64,000 nucleotides of DNA from an uncultured Woeseiaceae bacterium (lineage in GTDB: Bacteria; Pseudomonadota; Gammaproteobacteria; Steroidobacterales; Woeseiaceae), in contig CAMYJB010000001.1 of assembly GCA_947258565.1 (NCBI GenBank), positions 186,001 through 250,000 of the forward strand, given 5' to 3'. Below the pieces are notes generated by a model. That model had not been told where the DNA came from, made no database searches, and saw only the letters and a list, made by a program, of their open reading frames with translations. Numbering within the stretch: position 1 is the stretch's first letter; every line of letters starts with the position of its first letter. The translations under genes were made by a program, and so were the position numbers. This document shows positions 28,659 to 39,049 of the stretch, piece after piece.

Positions 28659-29518
28659 CCGGCGGGCGCCGCGAGTTCGCCGATTGCCCTTCCCGATACG
28701 GTCATCACACCGGCCTCGAAGTTGTCGTGCCAGCTGCAGCTCTCGGGCGGTAACAACAGGATGACCGTCGAGCCCAAGTTGAACCAGCCGAGCAGGTCGC
28801 CCTTGCTCACGTTACACGGTGCGCCGGACAGGTCGACGGTTTCAACGACCCCGCGCTTGCGTGGCCGGATTTCGCCGCTCCAGGGCGTCGAGATGCTGCC
28901 GACATTGAGGGCACCGACCAACACCACGACGATCGCGCCGAAAGCAGTGCGGAAATGCAGGTTCAGCCTCTCATTGCGGCTGAACAGGGCGGGCACGTGT
29001 GTCGCCGTCTTGCTGTTGACGCTGAACAGATCGCCAGGCACGTAATGTGCGGCCACGAGTTCGCCATCCATGGGTGCGTGCACGCGATGATAGTTATATG
29101 GCGCCAGGTAGATCGTCGCAAATGCGCCCCCGGCAAACGCCCTTGCCGTATCGAGATCGGCTGCGAGCAGGTCTTCGAGCGTGTAGTCGATGCCCTTGGC
29201 CTGCAGGATGCGATTGCCGCGCAGCGTGCCCGCCTGGCTCAGCGTGCCGTCGGCGGGTGAGACAATCGCGCGGGGATCCGGGTCAACCGGACGGGCGCCG
29301 TCCTCGAGTTCGCGAATGAAGAAGTCGTTGAACGTCCCGAAGTCGTCCGGCACCCGGCCACGTACCTCATCTAGGTTGACGTCGTACAGCCTGAGGAAAC
29401 CACGGATCAGGGCATTCTTGACGGCCGGGACTTTGACGCGCGCAAGCCGGTACACCAGCGCGGTCAGCAGGTATTTCGGCAGCAGGTACTGCAACATTAC
29501 GAACAGTCGGGACAGCAT
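28655..29518 (-). CDS. psd: Phosphatidylserine decarboxylase proenzyme
   Basis: A 287-residue inner-membrane enzyme that makes phosphatidylethanolamine. The self-cleavage motif LGST is at 248-251; Ser250 becomes the pyruvoyl group of the alpha chain. The catalytic DxH-type region YLAPYNYHRVHAPMDG (about 137-152) is present, and the N-terminus is hydrophobic. Length is standard. It is linked to epmA by a four-base overlap and follows the PCuAC gene by three bases. Confidence 0.96.
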   Translation of the reverse strand: MLSRLFVMLQYLLPKYLLTALVYRLARVKVPAVKNALIRGFLRLYDVNLDEVRGRVPDDFGTFNDFFIRELEDGARPVDPDPRAIVSPADGTLSQAGTLRGNRILQAKGIDYTLEDLLAADLDTARAFAGGAFATIYLAPYNYHRVHAPMDGELVAAHYVPGDLFSVNSKTATHVPALFSRNERLNLHFRTAFGAIVVVLVGALNVGSISTPWSGEIRPRKRGVVETVDLSGAPCNVSKGDLLGWFNLGSTVILLLPPESCSWHDNFEAGVMTVSGRAIGELAAPAG

Positions 29519-29521
29519 GCT

Positions 29522-29950
29522 TCAATCCACCGCTGTCGTGAATTCCGCGCTGACGCTGAGGAGCAATATCTCGTCGGAATAAAAATTCAGAGTGACCGTG
29601 TCCGGGGTGCCAATGGGCCGCATAAGCATCAGGTGCTTGCCGCCGCGCTCGAAAACCACGGTGCCGCCGTCCTCGATTTCGAGCAGCGGGATCGCGCGCA
29701 TTCTCGCGACGTCCTCCTCGACGACCGTTTCGTGCATCTCGACCGACTCGTAATCGGGGCTGGAGACGCGGGTGATGCGGATGGCGGTCCCGGAATGATT
29801 GCTGATCTCGAGGTACCCGGCCGCCACGGGCATTCCGGGCGCAGGCGCCGTTATCACGACGTTTGTGGCGACGACCGGCGTCCGGCCGCCACTGTCGCAT
29901 GCCGCGACGGCGGCGAAAAGGCTGAGAATCATCAACAGGTATCGAATCAT
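29522..29950 (-). CDS. Copper chaperone PCu(A)C
   Basis: A 142-residue periplasmic protein with a signal sequence whose AVAAC at 14-18 could be a lipobox. The copper-binding pattern H-x10-M-x21-H-x-M is exact: H73, M84, H106, M108. Such proteins deliver Cu(I) to the CuA site of cytochrome oxidase. It overlaps the SCO-family gene by four bases, and the two together form a copper-delivery pair. Confidence 0.93.
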   Translation of the reverse strand: MIRYLLMILSLFAAVAACDSGGRTPVVATNVVITAPAPGMPVAAGYLEISNHSGTAIRITRVSSPDYESVEMHETVVEEDVARMRAIPLLEIEDGGTVVFERGGKHLMLMRPIGTPDTVTLNFYSDEILLLSVSAEFTTAVD

Positions 29951-30561
29951 TCGCTTGCCATGATCAGGGGCAGGTCGTGAACGAGATTCTCCACGAGGTG
30001 CGGTGCGCTGAACAGGGCTTTCAGGCGGCCTTGCGGGTCGATGACCAGCACGACCGTGGAGTGGTCGACGCCGTAGTTGCCGTCCTCCGCGCCGGCTTTC
30101 TGGAAATAGATTCCCAGTGCGCCGGTCAGCTTGCGGATCTCCTCGAGTTCACCCGTCAGCCCGAGATTACCCTCTCCGAAATAGTTGATGTATCGCGCCA
30201 TCGCCTCGGGCTTGTCCCGTTCCGGGTCGACGCTCACGAGCACGACCCGCGGCAGCGGATCCTGGCCTCGGTACCCGAGTTCACGTTGCGCCTGTCCGAG
30301 CACGGTCATCGTCGCCGGACAGATGTCCGGGCAGTTGGTGAAACCGAAGAACACGACGTCCCACTGACCTGCGAATACAGTCCGGTCGACCGGCGTACCG
30401 TCCTGGTCGAGCAGTGTGAAATCGGGCAGCTCGTTGCCGGCCGGGAGTATGGTCGCGGTAAGCTGCGCAGCGGGTTCGCCGGCATGTCGCAGCGCGAGCG
30501 CAAGCCCCGCTGCGATCGCGGCGCCGAGTACGATAGCGACTATGAAATTCCGAGCTTGCAT
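29947..30561 (-). CDS. SCO1/SenC family copper/thiol protein
   Basis: A 204-residue thioredoxin-fold protein anchored by one N-terminal membrane segment (about 5-25). It has the CPDIC motif (C77, C81) and the distal histidine H167 (GVDHSTVV), which bind copper during CuA assembly in cytochrome c oxidase. It is followed by the PCuAC gene in the same transcript and is divergent from prmB. Confidence 0.94.
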   Translation of the reverse strand: MQARNFIVAIVLGAAIAAGLALALRHAGEPAAQLTATILPAGNELPDFTLLDQDGTPVDRTVFAGQWDVVFFGFTNCPDICPATMTVLGQAQRELGYRGQDPLPRVVLVSVDPERDKPEAMARYINYFGEGNLGLTGELEEIRKLTGALGIYFQKAGAEDGNYGVDHSTVVLVIDPQGRLKALFSAPHLVENLVHDLPLIMASE

Positions 30562-30683
30562 GGGTTACGGGAAAGAGCGGTCCGGAGCGCGATTCTACAG
30601 CAGCCGTGTGAGATTATGAGGTGGGTCCGATAATCGGCGTTGCAAGCAATAAGACGACAGTGACACGGAGCGATCGACAAGCC

Positions 30684-31556
30684 ATGACGGTCGAGCGGCT
30701 GATCCGGCAAACCGCCGATCGGTTCGACGACGCAGGCCTGAGTTACGGCCACGGCACGGACAACCCGACCGACGAGGCCGCGTGGCTGGTATTCGCCCAC
30801 CTGGGCCTGTCGCACGACGACGTGCCCGGAGCTTATTCGCGCAAAGTCGGGGATGATGAACTGGCAGGATTCGATGCGCTCGTCGAGCGCCGAATTCGCG
30901 AGCACGTGCCGGTCGCCTACCTCGTCAATGAGGCCTGGTTTGCGGGGATGCGCTTTTACGTCGACGAGCGGGTCCTCATTCCGCGCTCGCCAATCGCGGA
31001 ACTGATCGACGCGCGATTTACGCCCTGGCTCGAGCCGGCCAACGTGCGCTCGATTGCCGATCTCGGCACGGGCAGCGGCTGCATCGCTATCGCGCTGGCA
31101 AAAGCGTTTCCGGAAGCCGCCGTGGACGCGGTGGACGTCTCCGCGGATGCGCTCGACGTGGCGGCAATCAACGTCCGGAGGCACGCCGTTGCCGGCAGGG
31201 TGCGGCTCGTCAGATCGAACTTTTTCGAGGCTCTGGAGGGCAAGCGTTACGATCTCGTCGTCAGCAACCCGCCCTATGTGGATCGCGAGGACATGGACTC
31301 GCTGCCGGATGAGTTCCGGCACGAGCCGTCGCTCGGTCTCGCCGCCGGCGATGACGGTCTGGATTCGGTGCGAGTCATCCTGCATGATGCGTCGCGATTC
31401 CTGTCCGACGCCGGAATACTCGTTTGCGAGGTCGGCAACAGCCAGCAGGCGCTCGAAGCCGCGTATCCGGATGTTGCATTTGTCTGGCTAACGTTCGAGC
31501 ATGGCGGGCAGGGTGTATTTCTGCTGACCGCCGGAGATCTGCAGAGTGTCGGGTAA
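30684..31556 (+). CDS. prmB: Ribosomal protein L3 glutamine methyltransferase
   Basis: About 290 residues from ATG 30684; a GTG at 30621 would add 21 residues that have no family counterpart. It methylates Gln150 of ribosomal protein L3 with S-adenosylmethionine. Features are the PrmB-type block [16 protein letters not shown], the SAM loop [14 protein letters not shown] and the catalytic [10 protein letters not shown]. It overlaps aroC by 11 bases, a common neighbourhood in gammaproteobacteria. Confidence 0.93.
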   Translation: MTVERLIRQTADRFDDAGLSYGHGTDNPTDEAAWLVFAHLGLSHDDVPGAYSRKVGDDELAGFDALVERRIREHVPVAYLVNEAWFAGMRFYVDERVLIPRSPIAELIDARFTPWLEPANVRSIADLGTGSGCIAIALAKAFPEAAVDAVDVSADALDVAAINVRRHAVAGRVRLVRSNFFEALEGKRYDLVVSNPPYVDREDMDSLPDEFRHEPSLGLAAGDDGLDSVRVILHDASRFLSDAGILVCEVGNSQQALEAAYPDVAFVWLTFEHGGQGVFLLTAGDLQSVG

Positions 31557-32634
31557 CAGTTTCGGAACGCTGTTTGTTGTATCCACGTTCGGTGAGAGCC
31601 ACGGCCGTGCGCTGGGCTGCATTGTGGACGGTTGTCCGCCCGGTATGGAACTCGCTGCGGCTGATATCCAGGCGGATCTCGATCGCCGTCGCCCGGGCCG
31701 TTCGCGGCATACGACACAGCGTAACGAGCCGGACCAGGTGCAGATTCTCTCCGGCGTGTTCGAGGGCCGCACGACCGGCACGCCGATCGGCCTGCTCATC
31801 GAGAACAAGGACCAGCGCTCGAAGGATTACGGTGACATCAAGGACAAGTTCCGGCCGGGACACGCCGACTACACGTACCAGCAGAAGTACGGCATCCGGG
31901 ACTACCGTGGCGGCGGCCGGTCGTCAGCGCGCGAGACAACCATGCGGGTCGCAGCAGGCGCCATCGCGCGCAAGTATCTCAGGGAACGGCTTGGCGTCGA
32001 GGTACGCGGCTATCTCTCGCAGCTGGGGCCCATCGAACTCGGCGCCACCGATTTCGACGCAATCGACGACAATCCGTTCTTTTGCGCGGATCCTGCCAGT
32101 ATCCAGGAACTCGAAACCTTCATGGACGAGCTGCGTGGACAAGGCGATTCTATCGGCGCGAAGATCAGTGTGCTGGCGAGCAACATGCCGGTAGGTCTCG
32201 GCGAGCCCGTTTTCGACAAGCTCGAGGCAGACCTCGCGCGCGGTCTCATGAGCATCAATGCGGTCAAGGGGGTGGAGATCGGTGCCGGTTTCGCGGCCGT
32301 CGCGCAGCGCGGCAGCCAGCATCGCGACGAAATGTCCGGTACAGGCTTCAGCAAGAACGATGCCGGCGGCACCCTCGGCGGCATATCGTCCGGGCAGGAC
32401 CTGCTCGCCAGCATCGCCCTGAAGCCCACGTCGAGCATCTCGGTCCCGGGCAAGACGATCGACAAGAGCGGCTCCGAGACCGAGATCGTAACGAAAGGCC
32501 GTCACGATCCCTGTGTCGGCTTGCGCGCTACGCCGATCGCCGAGGCAATGGTCGCGCTCGTCGTCATGGACCACTTTTTGCGCAACCGCGCACAAAACGC
32601 CGACGTTCAGTCGGAAATTCCAGCCATCACATAG
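31546..32634 (+). CDS. aroC: Chorismate synthase
   Basis: A 362-residue FMN-dependent enzyme that makes chorismate from EPSP, the last shared step of aromatic synthesis. Family signatures seen are [12 protein letters not shown] (near 13), [12 protein letters not shown] (about 125-136) and [17 protein letters not shown] near the C-terminus. The start is GTG 31546, overlapping the end of prmB. It is followed nine bases later by asd. Confidence 0.97.
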   Translation: MSGNSFGTLFVVSTFGESHGRALGCIVDGCPPGMELAAADIQADLDRRRPGRSRHTTQRNEPDQVQILSGVFEGRTTGTPIGLLIENKDQRSKDYGDIKDKFRPGHADYTYQQKYGIRDYRGGGRSSARETTMRVAAGAIARKYLRERLGVEVRGYLSQLGPIELGATDFDAIDDNPFFCADPASIQELETFMDELRGQGDSIGAKISVLASNMPVGLGEPVFDKLEADLARGLMSINAVKGVEIGAGFAAVAQRGSQHRDEMSGTGFSKNDAGGTLGGISSGQDLLASIALKPTSSISVPGKTIDKSGSETEIVTKGRHDPCVGLRATPIAEAMVALVVMDHFLRNRAQNADVQSEIPAIT

Positions 32635-32643
32635 ACAGGACTA

Positions 32644-33666
32644 ATGACAGATCGAATTGATGTAGCCGTCGTCGGCGCCACGGGTGTTGTCGGTGAATCC
32701 ATGCTCGAAATTCTTGCAGAGCGGCGGTTCCCCGTCGGTAATATATTCGCGCTGGCGAGCGAACGCTCGGTCGGCATGAAAGTGGCGTTCGGCAACCGCG
32801 AGCTGCCCGTGGCGGACCTTGCCGGGTTCGATTTCTCGCAGGTGCAAATAGGCCTGTTCTCGGCCGGCGGATCCATCTCGGCCGAACATGCACCGCGCGC
32901 TGCGGAGGCGGGCTGCGTGGTCGTCGACAACACCTCCCACTTCCGCTACGACGACGATGTTCCGCTCGTCGTGCCGGAAGTGAATGCCGATGCGATCGGC
33001 AGCTACACGAGCCGCGGCATCATCGCTAACCCGAATTGCTCGACGATTCAGATGGTGGTTGCGCTGAAGCCTATTTACGACGCGGTCGGCATCGAGCGAA
33101 TCAATGTCGCGACCTACCAGGCCGTGTCCGGCGCGGGCCGCAACGCGATCGAGGAGCTGGTTCGGCAGGCGACCGCGCTGCTGAACGGCCGCCCCCTGGA
33201 GATTGAGGGTGCGGCAAAGCAGATCGCCTTCAACGCCGTGCCGCATATCGACACGTTCCAGGACAATCGCTATACGAAGGAGGAGATGAAGATGGTCTGG
33301 GAGACGCGCAAGATATTCGGCGACCCGAATATCCTCGTGAATCCCACGGCAGTGAGAATTCCTGCGTTCTATGGCCATTCCGAGGCGGTGCATATAGAGA
33401 CCCGCGACAAGATCTCCGCTGCAGCGGTCTGCGAGCTATTGCGGAACGCACCCGGCGTGCAGCTCGTCGATGGCGTCCAAACCGGTGCGTACCCCACGGC
33501 GGTGACAGAGGCGTCCGGGAAAGACCCCGTCTATGTCGGCCGGGTACGTGAAGACATCTCCCACCCGCGCGGTATAGATATGTGGGTGGTTGCCGATAAC
33601 ATACGTAAGGGCGCGGCTCTAAATAGCGTCCAAATTGCTGAAATTTTGGCGAAAAACCATTTATAG
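32644..33666 (+). CDS. asd: Aspartate-semialdehyde dehydrogenase
   Basis: A 340-residue NADPH enzyme that reduces aspartyl phosphate to the semialdehyde for Lys, Thr, Met and diaminopimelate synthesis. It has the nucleotide loop GATGVVGESM (11-20) and the catalytic cysteine C132 (ANPNCSTIQM). It lies between aroC and fimV, as in Pseudomonas relatives where asd precedes fimV. Confidence 0.96.
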   Translation: MTDRIDVAVVGATGVVGESMLEILAERRFPVGNIFALASERSVGMKVAFGNRELPVADLAGFDFSQVQIGLFSAGGSISAEHAPRAAEAGCVVVDNTSHFRYDDDVPLVVPEVNADAIGSYTSRGIIANPNCSTIQMVVALKPIYDAVGIERINVATYQAVSGAGRNAIEELVRQATALLNGRPLEIEGAAKQIAFNAVPHIDTFQDNRYTKEEMKMVWETRKIFGDPNILVNPTAVRIPAFYGHSEAVHIETRDKISAAAVCELLRNAPGVQLVDGVQTGAYPTAVTEASGKDPVYVGRVREDISHPRGIDMWVVADNIRKGAALNSVQIAEILAKNHL

Positions 33667-33765
33667 GCTATAGTTCGCAGGCAATCGGAGAGGCAGCATT
33701 GCCTGCCATGCGTACGTCTCTGCGCGGCGTCTGCAGAGGCACTTGGGGAGTTGGAGACCATCATT

Positions 33766-36700
33766 ATGCCGCGACGAAGCAATCGTTTTTCGCTTGCGCT
33801 CGTTTTATTGTTGTCGGGTAACGCCTGGGCCCTGGGCCTCGGTGAGATCCGCCTCGACTCAGCGCTTAATGCGCCCATGCGCGCGCAGATCGAATTGCTG
33901 TCGGCGACGCCGGAGGAACTCGAGAATCTGCAGGTGGGGCTGGCTTCACAGGAGACGTTCGAGCGCTACGGGCTCGACAGGCCGTACTACCTGCAGGATC
34001 TCCGCTTCGAAGTAGTGAACTCCGAGTCCACGCAGGGCAGTTACATACGCGTTACCTCCAGCAAGCCGATAACCGAACCGTTCCTTACTTTCCTGGTCGA
34101 GGCCGTCTGGTCGCGGGGCCGCCTGCTGCGCGAGTACACGGTCCTGCTGGATCCGCCGACGTTCGCGCCGCCTCCGGCCGAGGAGACACGCCCGGCCGTC
34201 ACGGCACCGCAGCGCAGCACGCCGGCGGACAGCGGCCGTATCGAACGCCAGGCCGAGCCGCGGCCCATGCCCGCCACCGAGCAGCCGACGGCAAGACCGC
34301 GCCCGATACCTGCACCGGCACCGGCACCGGCACCGGCACCGCGCAGCGAGCCCGAACCGCTGCCCGAACCCAGGCCGCAGGCCGACGAGCCGGAGCTGCC
34401 GTTCGACACCACGTCGGGCGAAGACTACGTCGTGCAGCCGCGTGAAACCCTGTGGGGCATTGCCTCGCGATTCCGTCCGGACTTCCGCCTGACGATGAAC
34501 CAGACCATGCTGGCGATCTACGAAGCGAATCCCGGGGCATTCGGCGGCAATATCAATATTCTGCGGGCCGGCGCACGGTTGAGACTGCCGAGTGCCGACG
34601 ACATTTACCGCATCGATCGCGCCTATGCGCTGAACGAAGCGAAGCGCCACCACGCGGATTGGAGCGGTGCGCCTGCACCGGCACCTGTTGCCGAAGAGCC
34701 TGTAGCGGCGGAGACGCGCCCGAGCCTGCAGCTCGTGCCGCCCGACGAAGAACCCGTTGGCCTGGGTACCGGTGCCGAAGCGCCCGAAGACGCGGAGACG
34801 ATTGCCGAGGAACCCGACGTATCGCTGCGCGAGCAGGAGCTGGTCGATCGTATCGCCGAACTCGAAGCCGCGGAGGTGCCGGAGCAGCAATCGCTTATCG
34901 AGATTCGCGACAACGAGCTGGCCGCGTTGCGCCAGCAACTGGCCGAGATTCGCGGCGAGCTCTACGAGCCTGAGGGCTTCGAGCCTGCAGGCTACGAGAC
35001 CGGGGTGGCCGAAGACGAGCTTGCGGCCGAAGATGAGCTGCTCGCCGAACCGGAAGCGGCCGACCTCGCCGACACTGCGCCCGAGGAGCAGGCCGACGCG
35101 GTAATACAGCCGCCGAGCAACGTGATCTCGGCGCCGGCACGCCCGGAACCGTCGCTGCTCGACAAGATCATTGGTATTGCGACTAACACGTGGGTCCTCA
35201 TCATTGCGGGCGCCGTCATTCTTGCCGGTCTCGTGCTGTTCTGGTTCGTGCGCCGCGGCCGTGATGCGGACGATGAGGAGTGGACCAGTGCGGGCATGTC
35301 CGCGCCCGATCTTGACGATACGGCGCTGTCGTCCACCGAGGCGCTCCGCGCGCCGTCGCGCGACGACGAATCGATCGTGGTCGTCGAGCAGGATTCGGCC
35401 ATCCGGCCGCTCGACGAGGACACCCTCGATGCACCGGGGCCGGAGCAGGTTGGTGGCGGACAAGTCGCCGATACCGGCGGTTTTGGCTCGATGGAGGATA
35501 CGTTCAGCAGCGAAACGGCCGTCAATCTCGATCAGAGCGACCCGATTGCCGAGGCCGATTTCCATATGGCCTATGGTCTCTACGACCAGGCGGCCGATCT
35601 GATCAACGGCGCTCTCGAGGCCGACGCTGACAGGCTCGACCTGCTGACCAAGCTTTCCGAAATCTACTTCGTTTGGGGCAACCGCGACGCGTTCGTCGAT
35701 GCGGCGCGACGCGTCAAGCAGATTGCGGGCGACAGCGAGGGTGGCGAATGGGACAAGATCGTCATCATGGGCCAGCAGATCGCCGCCGACGACGAAATGT
35801 TCGCCGGTGCCGGCGTTGCCGGCGCGACAAAAGAGGTCGACCTTACGTTCGATGCGGACACGGACGAGGGCGGCGCCCTGGACATGGACTTCGGCGCCAG
35901 CGACGAAGGTGGTGACGATGTCATCGACCTCGGTGGGGACGGTGGTGGCGAGGACATCTTCGAGTTCACGGCCAGCGAAGATACGGCCGAGGAGGTCATC
36001 GACCTGAGCGGCGCCGAAGAAGCCGCAAGCGATACAAGCGGTGATGCCGGGGAGGGCGTGGACTTCGCGTTCGACGAAGAGCCGATCGAGGTCAAGACCG
36101 CTGCCGAAAACGACGAAGTCGACTTCGACATTTCGGGCGGCGAGCCGGCGGAAGACAGTACCGCAGAAATGCCGGGTACAGAGTCGGCCACGGAAACGCC
36201 GACCATCGAGGAGCAGTTCTCCGGGCTCGATGCGACGTCCGAGCTGCCGTCGATACCGGATGCAGTGGAGGAACCCCTCGCTGAGCCAGCACCGTCGCCG
36301 GAGGAAACCGCCGAAATCAATCTCGACGAACTTGGCCTGGACGTGGAGTCGCTCGCGGAAACCGAGGTTGCTTCACTGGACGACATTGACGAGTTCGGCG
36401 ATGCAGAAGACGACGACGATGTCACGGCGACCCAGAAGAGACTCGACGACACGGGTCTGAACGAAGCACTGCAAGACAGCAGTGCGGCAACCGGCAAGAA
36501 TCCCGCAATCGACCCGGAGGCGACCGGTGTGCACGAGAGCTTCGATGCCGAGGACACCAGTATCAACGAAAAGCTCGATATCGATGACATGCTGTCGTCG
36601 ACCTCCGAGATGCGTCTTGCGGCCGACGAGACCGGCCAAAATCCGCTGATGCAGCAGGTCGACGAGGACACCGAGGTCGAGTTCGACGATAGCCTGCTCG

Positions 36701-37335
36701 AAGCCACGGGCCGGACACAGATCCTGCCCGAAGATTTTGCGGTCGAGACGACGACCGATGTGGAGGAAAGTCCGGACGTGATCCCCGACGAGGCGGAGAC
36801 GTTGCTCGCATCCCTTGACGACGATGACGGGCCCGGAGACGACGAGGAAACCATGCTGTCTCGAACGCTCAACGAGGACGCTGATTTCGATTTCGCGAAG
36901 ACCGAGGCGCTGCCGCCGGATGTCTTCACCGGAAACATGGACCTGGACGAGACTGGTGAGATGCCTGCTGTGGCGAGCACGGACGTCGATCTCGATCTCG
37001 ACGACCTGACTGCGGCGCTCAAGGTCAGTGAGATGGGCGACACGGTGGACATGCCCCGCGACGACGCAACCGTGGAACACGTCCGTCCGGGCTTTGATGA
37101 GTCCGACGACACGTCCGAAGTGCCGACGATGTCGCTGACGCCGGACGACATGAGCGACGATCTTCACGAAGCGCGCACCATGACCGAGGTAGGAACGAAG
37201 CTCGATCTTGCGCGTGCTTACGTGGATATGGGCGATCCCGGCGGCGCTCGCAGTATCCTCGAGGAAGTGCTCGACGAAGGTGACGAGTCACAGCGCCAGC
37301 AGGCGCAGCAGCTGCTCGAATCTCTGCCAGGCTGA
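33766..37335 (+). CDS. fimV: FimV, polar peptidoglycan-binding motility protein
   Basis: 1189 residues from ATG 33766, with GGAG nine bases upstream. A signal peptide (about 1-22) precedes the FimV N-domain (LGLGEIRLDSALNAPMRA). A Pro/Ala-rich linker follows, including a (CCGGCA)n tract encoding PAPAPAPAPA near 34310-34341, then LysM (about 221-275), a short coiled stretch (about 365-400), one membrane segment (about 476-498) and a very acidic cytoplasmic region. The C-terminal TPR-like FimV domain (about 1140-1189) is present. FimV organises polar signalling and type IV pili in Pseudomonas. Its position between asd and truA is the conserved one. Confidence 0.93.
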   Translation: MPRRSNRFSLALVLLLSGNAWALGLGEIRLDSALNAPMRAQIELLSATPEELENLQVGLASQETFERYGLDRPYYLQDLRFEVVNSESTQGSYIRVTSSKPITEPFLTFLVEAVWSRGRLLREYTVLLDPPTFAPPPAEETRPAVTAPQRSTPADSGRIERQAEPRPMPATEQPTARPRPIPAPAPAPAPAPRSEPEPLPEPRPQADEPELPFDTTSGEDYVVQPRETLWGIASRFRPDFRLTMNQTMLAIYEANPGAFGGNINILRAGARLRLPSADDIYRIDRAYALNEAKRHHADWSGAPAPAPVAEEPVAAETRPSLQLVPPDEEPVGLGTGAEAPEDAETIAEEPDVSLREQELVDRIAELEAAEVPEQQSLIEIRDNELAALRQQLAEIRGELYEPEGFEPAGYETGVAEDELAAEDELLAEPEAADLADTAPEEQADAVIQPPSNVISAPARPEPSLLDKIIGIATNTWVLIIAGAVILAGLVLFWFVRRGRDADDEEWTSAGMSAPDLDDTALSSTEALRAPSRDDESIVVVEQDSAIRPLDEDTLDAPGPEQVGGGQVADTGGFGSMEDTFSSETAVNLDQSDPIAEADFHMAYGLYDQAADLINGALEADADRLDLLTKLSEIYFVWGNRDAFVDAARRVKQIAGDSEGGEWDKIVIMGQQIAADDEMFAGAGVAGATKEVDLTFDADTDEGGALDMDFGASDEGGDDVIDLGGDGGGEDIFEFTASEDTAEEVIDLSGAEEAASDTSGDAGEGVDFAFDEEPIEVKTAAENDEVDFDISGGEPAEDSTAEMPGTESATETPTIEEQFSGLDATSELPSIPDAVEEPLAEPAPSPEETAEINLDELGLDVESLAETEVASLDDIDEFGDAEDDDDVTATQKRLDDTGLNEALQDSSAATGKNPAIDPEATGVHESFDAEDTSINEKLDIDDMLSSTSEMRLAADETGQNPLMQQVDEDTEVEFDDSLLEATGRTQILPEDFAVETTTDVEESPDVIPDEAETLLASLDDDDGPGDDEETMLSRTLNEDADFDFAKTEALPPDVFTGNMDLDETGEMPAVASTDVDLDLDDLTAALKVSEMGDTVDMPRDDATVEHVRPGFDESDDTSEVPTMSLTPDDMSDDLHEARTMTEVGTKLDLARAYVDMGDPGGARSILEEVLDEGDESQRQQAQQLLESLPG

Positions 37336-37377
37336 GCAAATGCGCCGCTTGCCGGCGGCGCCGCGGCAATTCCCCGA

Positions 37378-38151
37378 ATGCGTATCGCTATCGGTATCGA
37401 GTACGACGGTACGGCGTATAACGGCTGGCAGCGCCAGCGCACCGGCCTTGGTGTGCAGGAGTGTCTCGAACAGGCACTGGGAGAGGTCGCAGACGAGCCT
37501 GTGGCGGTGACCTGCGCCGGGCGCACGGATACCGGCGTACACGCGACCGGTCAGGTGGCGCATTTCGACACCGCGGCCGGGCGCAGCGTGCGCGGCTGGC
37601 TGCTGGGTGCGAACACCAATCTTCCCGAGGACATCTGTGTGACCTGGGTGAAACCCGTCGACGATGATTTTCATGCCCGGTTCTCGGCCACGGCGCGACG
37701 TTACCGTTACCGCATACTCAACCGCCTGGTTCGCTCGGCGCTGTATCGCCATCGCGCCTGGTGGGTTTACCAGGCGCTCGATCACCGGCGAATGCACGAT
37801 GCGGCGCAGGCGCTGCTGGGCGAGCACGATTTTTCGGCATTCCGGGCAGCGGGCTGCCAGGCGTCGAATGCCGTGCGGGAGGTCACCGACATCAGCGTCG
37901 TGCGCGATGGCGACTGGGTCGTGCTCGACGTAACGGCCAACGCATTTCTGCAACACATGGTGCGCAATATCGCCGGGACGCTCGTTGCCATCGGCAGCGG
38001 GGAGGAGGATGTCGCCTGGGCCGAGCGGGTGCTGGACGGCCGTGACCGGACCCGTGCGGCTATGGCGGCGCCGCCTCACGGGCTCACGCTGGTGCAGGTC
38101 TTCTATCCCGATACTTTCGGCATTCCCGTGCCGTTCGAATTGGGGCAATAG
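37378..38151 (+). CDS. truA: tRNA pseudouridine(38-40) synthase TruA
   Basis: A 257-residue enzyme that isomerises uridines 38-40 in the anticodon arm. The catalytic aspartate is D51 in [23 protein letters not shown] and [13 protein letters not shown] are further family blocks. In several relatives trpF sits between truA and accD; here accD follows directly after 23 bases. Confidence 0.96.
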   Translation: MRIAIGIEYDGTAYNGWQRQRTGLGVQECLEQALGEVADEPVAVTCAGRTDTGVHATGQVAHFDTAAGRSVRGWLLGANTNLPEDICVTWVKPVDDDFHARFSATARRYRYRILNRLVRSALYRHRAWWVYQALDHRRMHDAAQALLGEHDFSAFRAAGCQASNAVREVTDISVVRDGDWVVLDVTANAFLQHMVRNIAGTLVAIGSGEEDVAWAERVLDGRDRTRAAMAAPPHGLTLVQVFYPDTFGIPVPFELGQ

Positions 38152-38174
38152 CGGAATTTGGATATGATGCGGGC

Positions 38175-39044
38175 ATGAGCTGGTTCGAGAAATTGATGCC
38201 CTCGCGCATCAGTACGGAAAAGCGCACGCGCTCGGTGCCGGAGGGTGTATGGATCAAATGTGCTCGCTGCGATGCACAGCTGTACCGCAATGAGCTGGAG
38301 CGCAATCTGCAGGTCTGCCCGAAGTGCAACTTCCACATGCGCATCGGCGCCAGGCGACGGCTGGAGGCATTTCTCGATGCGGATTCCGCGCAGGAGCTGT
38401 TCGGCAACCTGGAACCGGAGGACCCGCTCAGGTTCCGCGACAGCAAGCGCTACCGCGATCGCATCGCGCAGGCGCAGAAGAAGACGGGTGAGAAAGATGC
38501 GCTGGTTGCGGCCGCCGGGAGCCTGCTCGGACGCCCGGTCGTCGTCTGCGTCTTCGAATTCGCATTCATGGGCGGTTCCATGGGCTCGGTGGTCGGCGAG
38601 CGGTTTTCGCGGGCCGCAAGGCATGCGACGGATAACGGCATGCCGCTGATCTCGTTTGCGGCGAGCGGTGGCGCGCGCATGCAGGAGGCATTGTTCTCGC
38701 TGTTGCAGATGGCGAAGACGTCGGCGGCGCTCGCGCAGCTGGGGCAGAAGCGAGTGCCTTACATTTCGGTATTGACGGATCCGACCACCGGTGGCGTTTC
38801 TGCCAGCCTGGCGATGCTGGGTGACGTCAACATCGCCGAGCCGGACGCGCTGATCGGATTCGCGGGCCCGCGCGTGATCGAACAGACCGTGCGCCAGACT
38901 CTGCCCGAAGGCTTTCAGCGTAGTGAGTTTCTGCTCGAACACGGCGCGATCGACATGATCGTGGATCGCCGCGAGATGCGCGAGCAGATTGCCGACCTGC
39001 TGGCCAAATTCGAACACCGCCCGAGCCCGCTCGAGACAGACTGA
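38175..39044 (+). CDS. accD: Acetyl-CoA carboxylase carboxyltransferase beta subunit
   Basis: A 289-residue subunit of the carboxyltransferase that makes malonyl-CoA. The N-terminal zinc ribbon uses C29, C32, C48 and C51. The crotonase-like core carries [12 protein letters not shown] and [19 protein letters not shown]. It precedes folC by five bases, the usual accD-folC coupling. Confidence 0.96.
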   Translation: MSWFEKLMPSRISTEKRTRSVPEGVWIKCARCDAQLYRNELERNLQVCPKCNFHMRIGARRRLEAFLDADSAQELFGNLEPEDPLRFRDSKRYRDRIAQAQKKTGEKDALVAAAGSLLGRPVVVCVFEFAFMGGSMGSVVGERFSRAARHATDNGMPLISFAASGGARMQEALFSLLQMAKTSAALAQLGQKRVPYISVLTDPTTGGVSASLAMLGDVNIAEPDALIGFAGPRVIEQTVRQTLPEGFQRSEFLLEHGAIDMIVDRREMREQIADLLAKFEHRPSPLETD

Positions 39045-39049
39045 CGGCA

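Noticed and set aside
34310..34341. Phase-variable contingency repeat in fimV
   Set aside because: The unit is six bases, so changes keep the reading frame; only linker length could vary.
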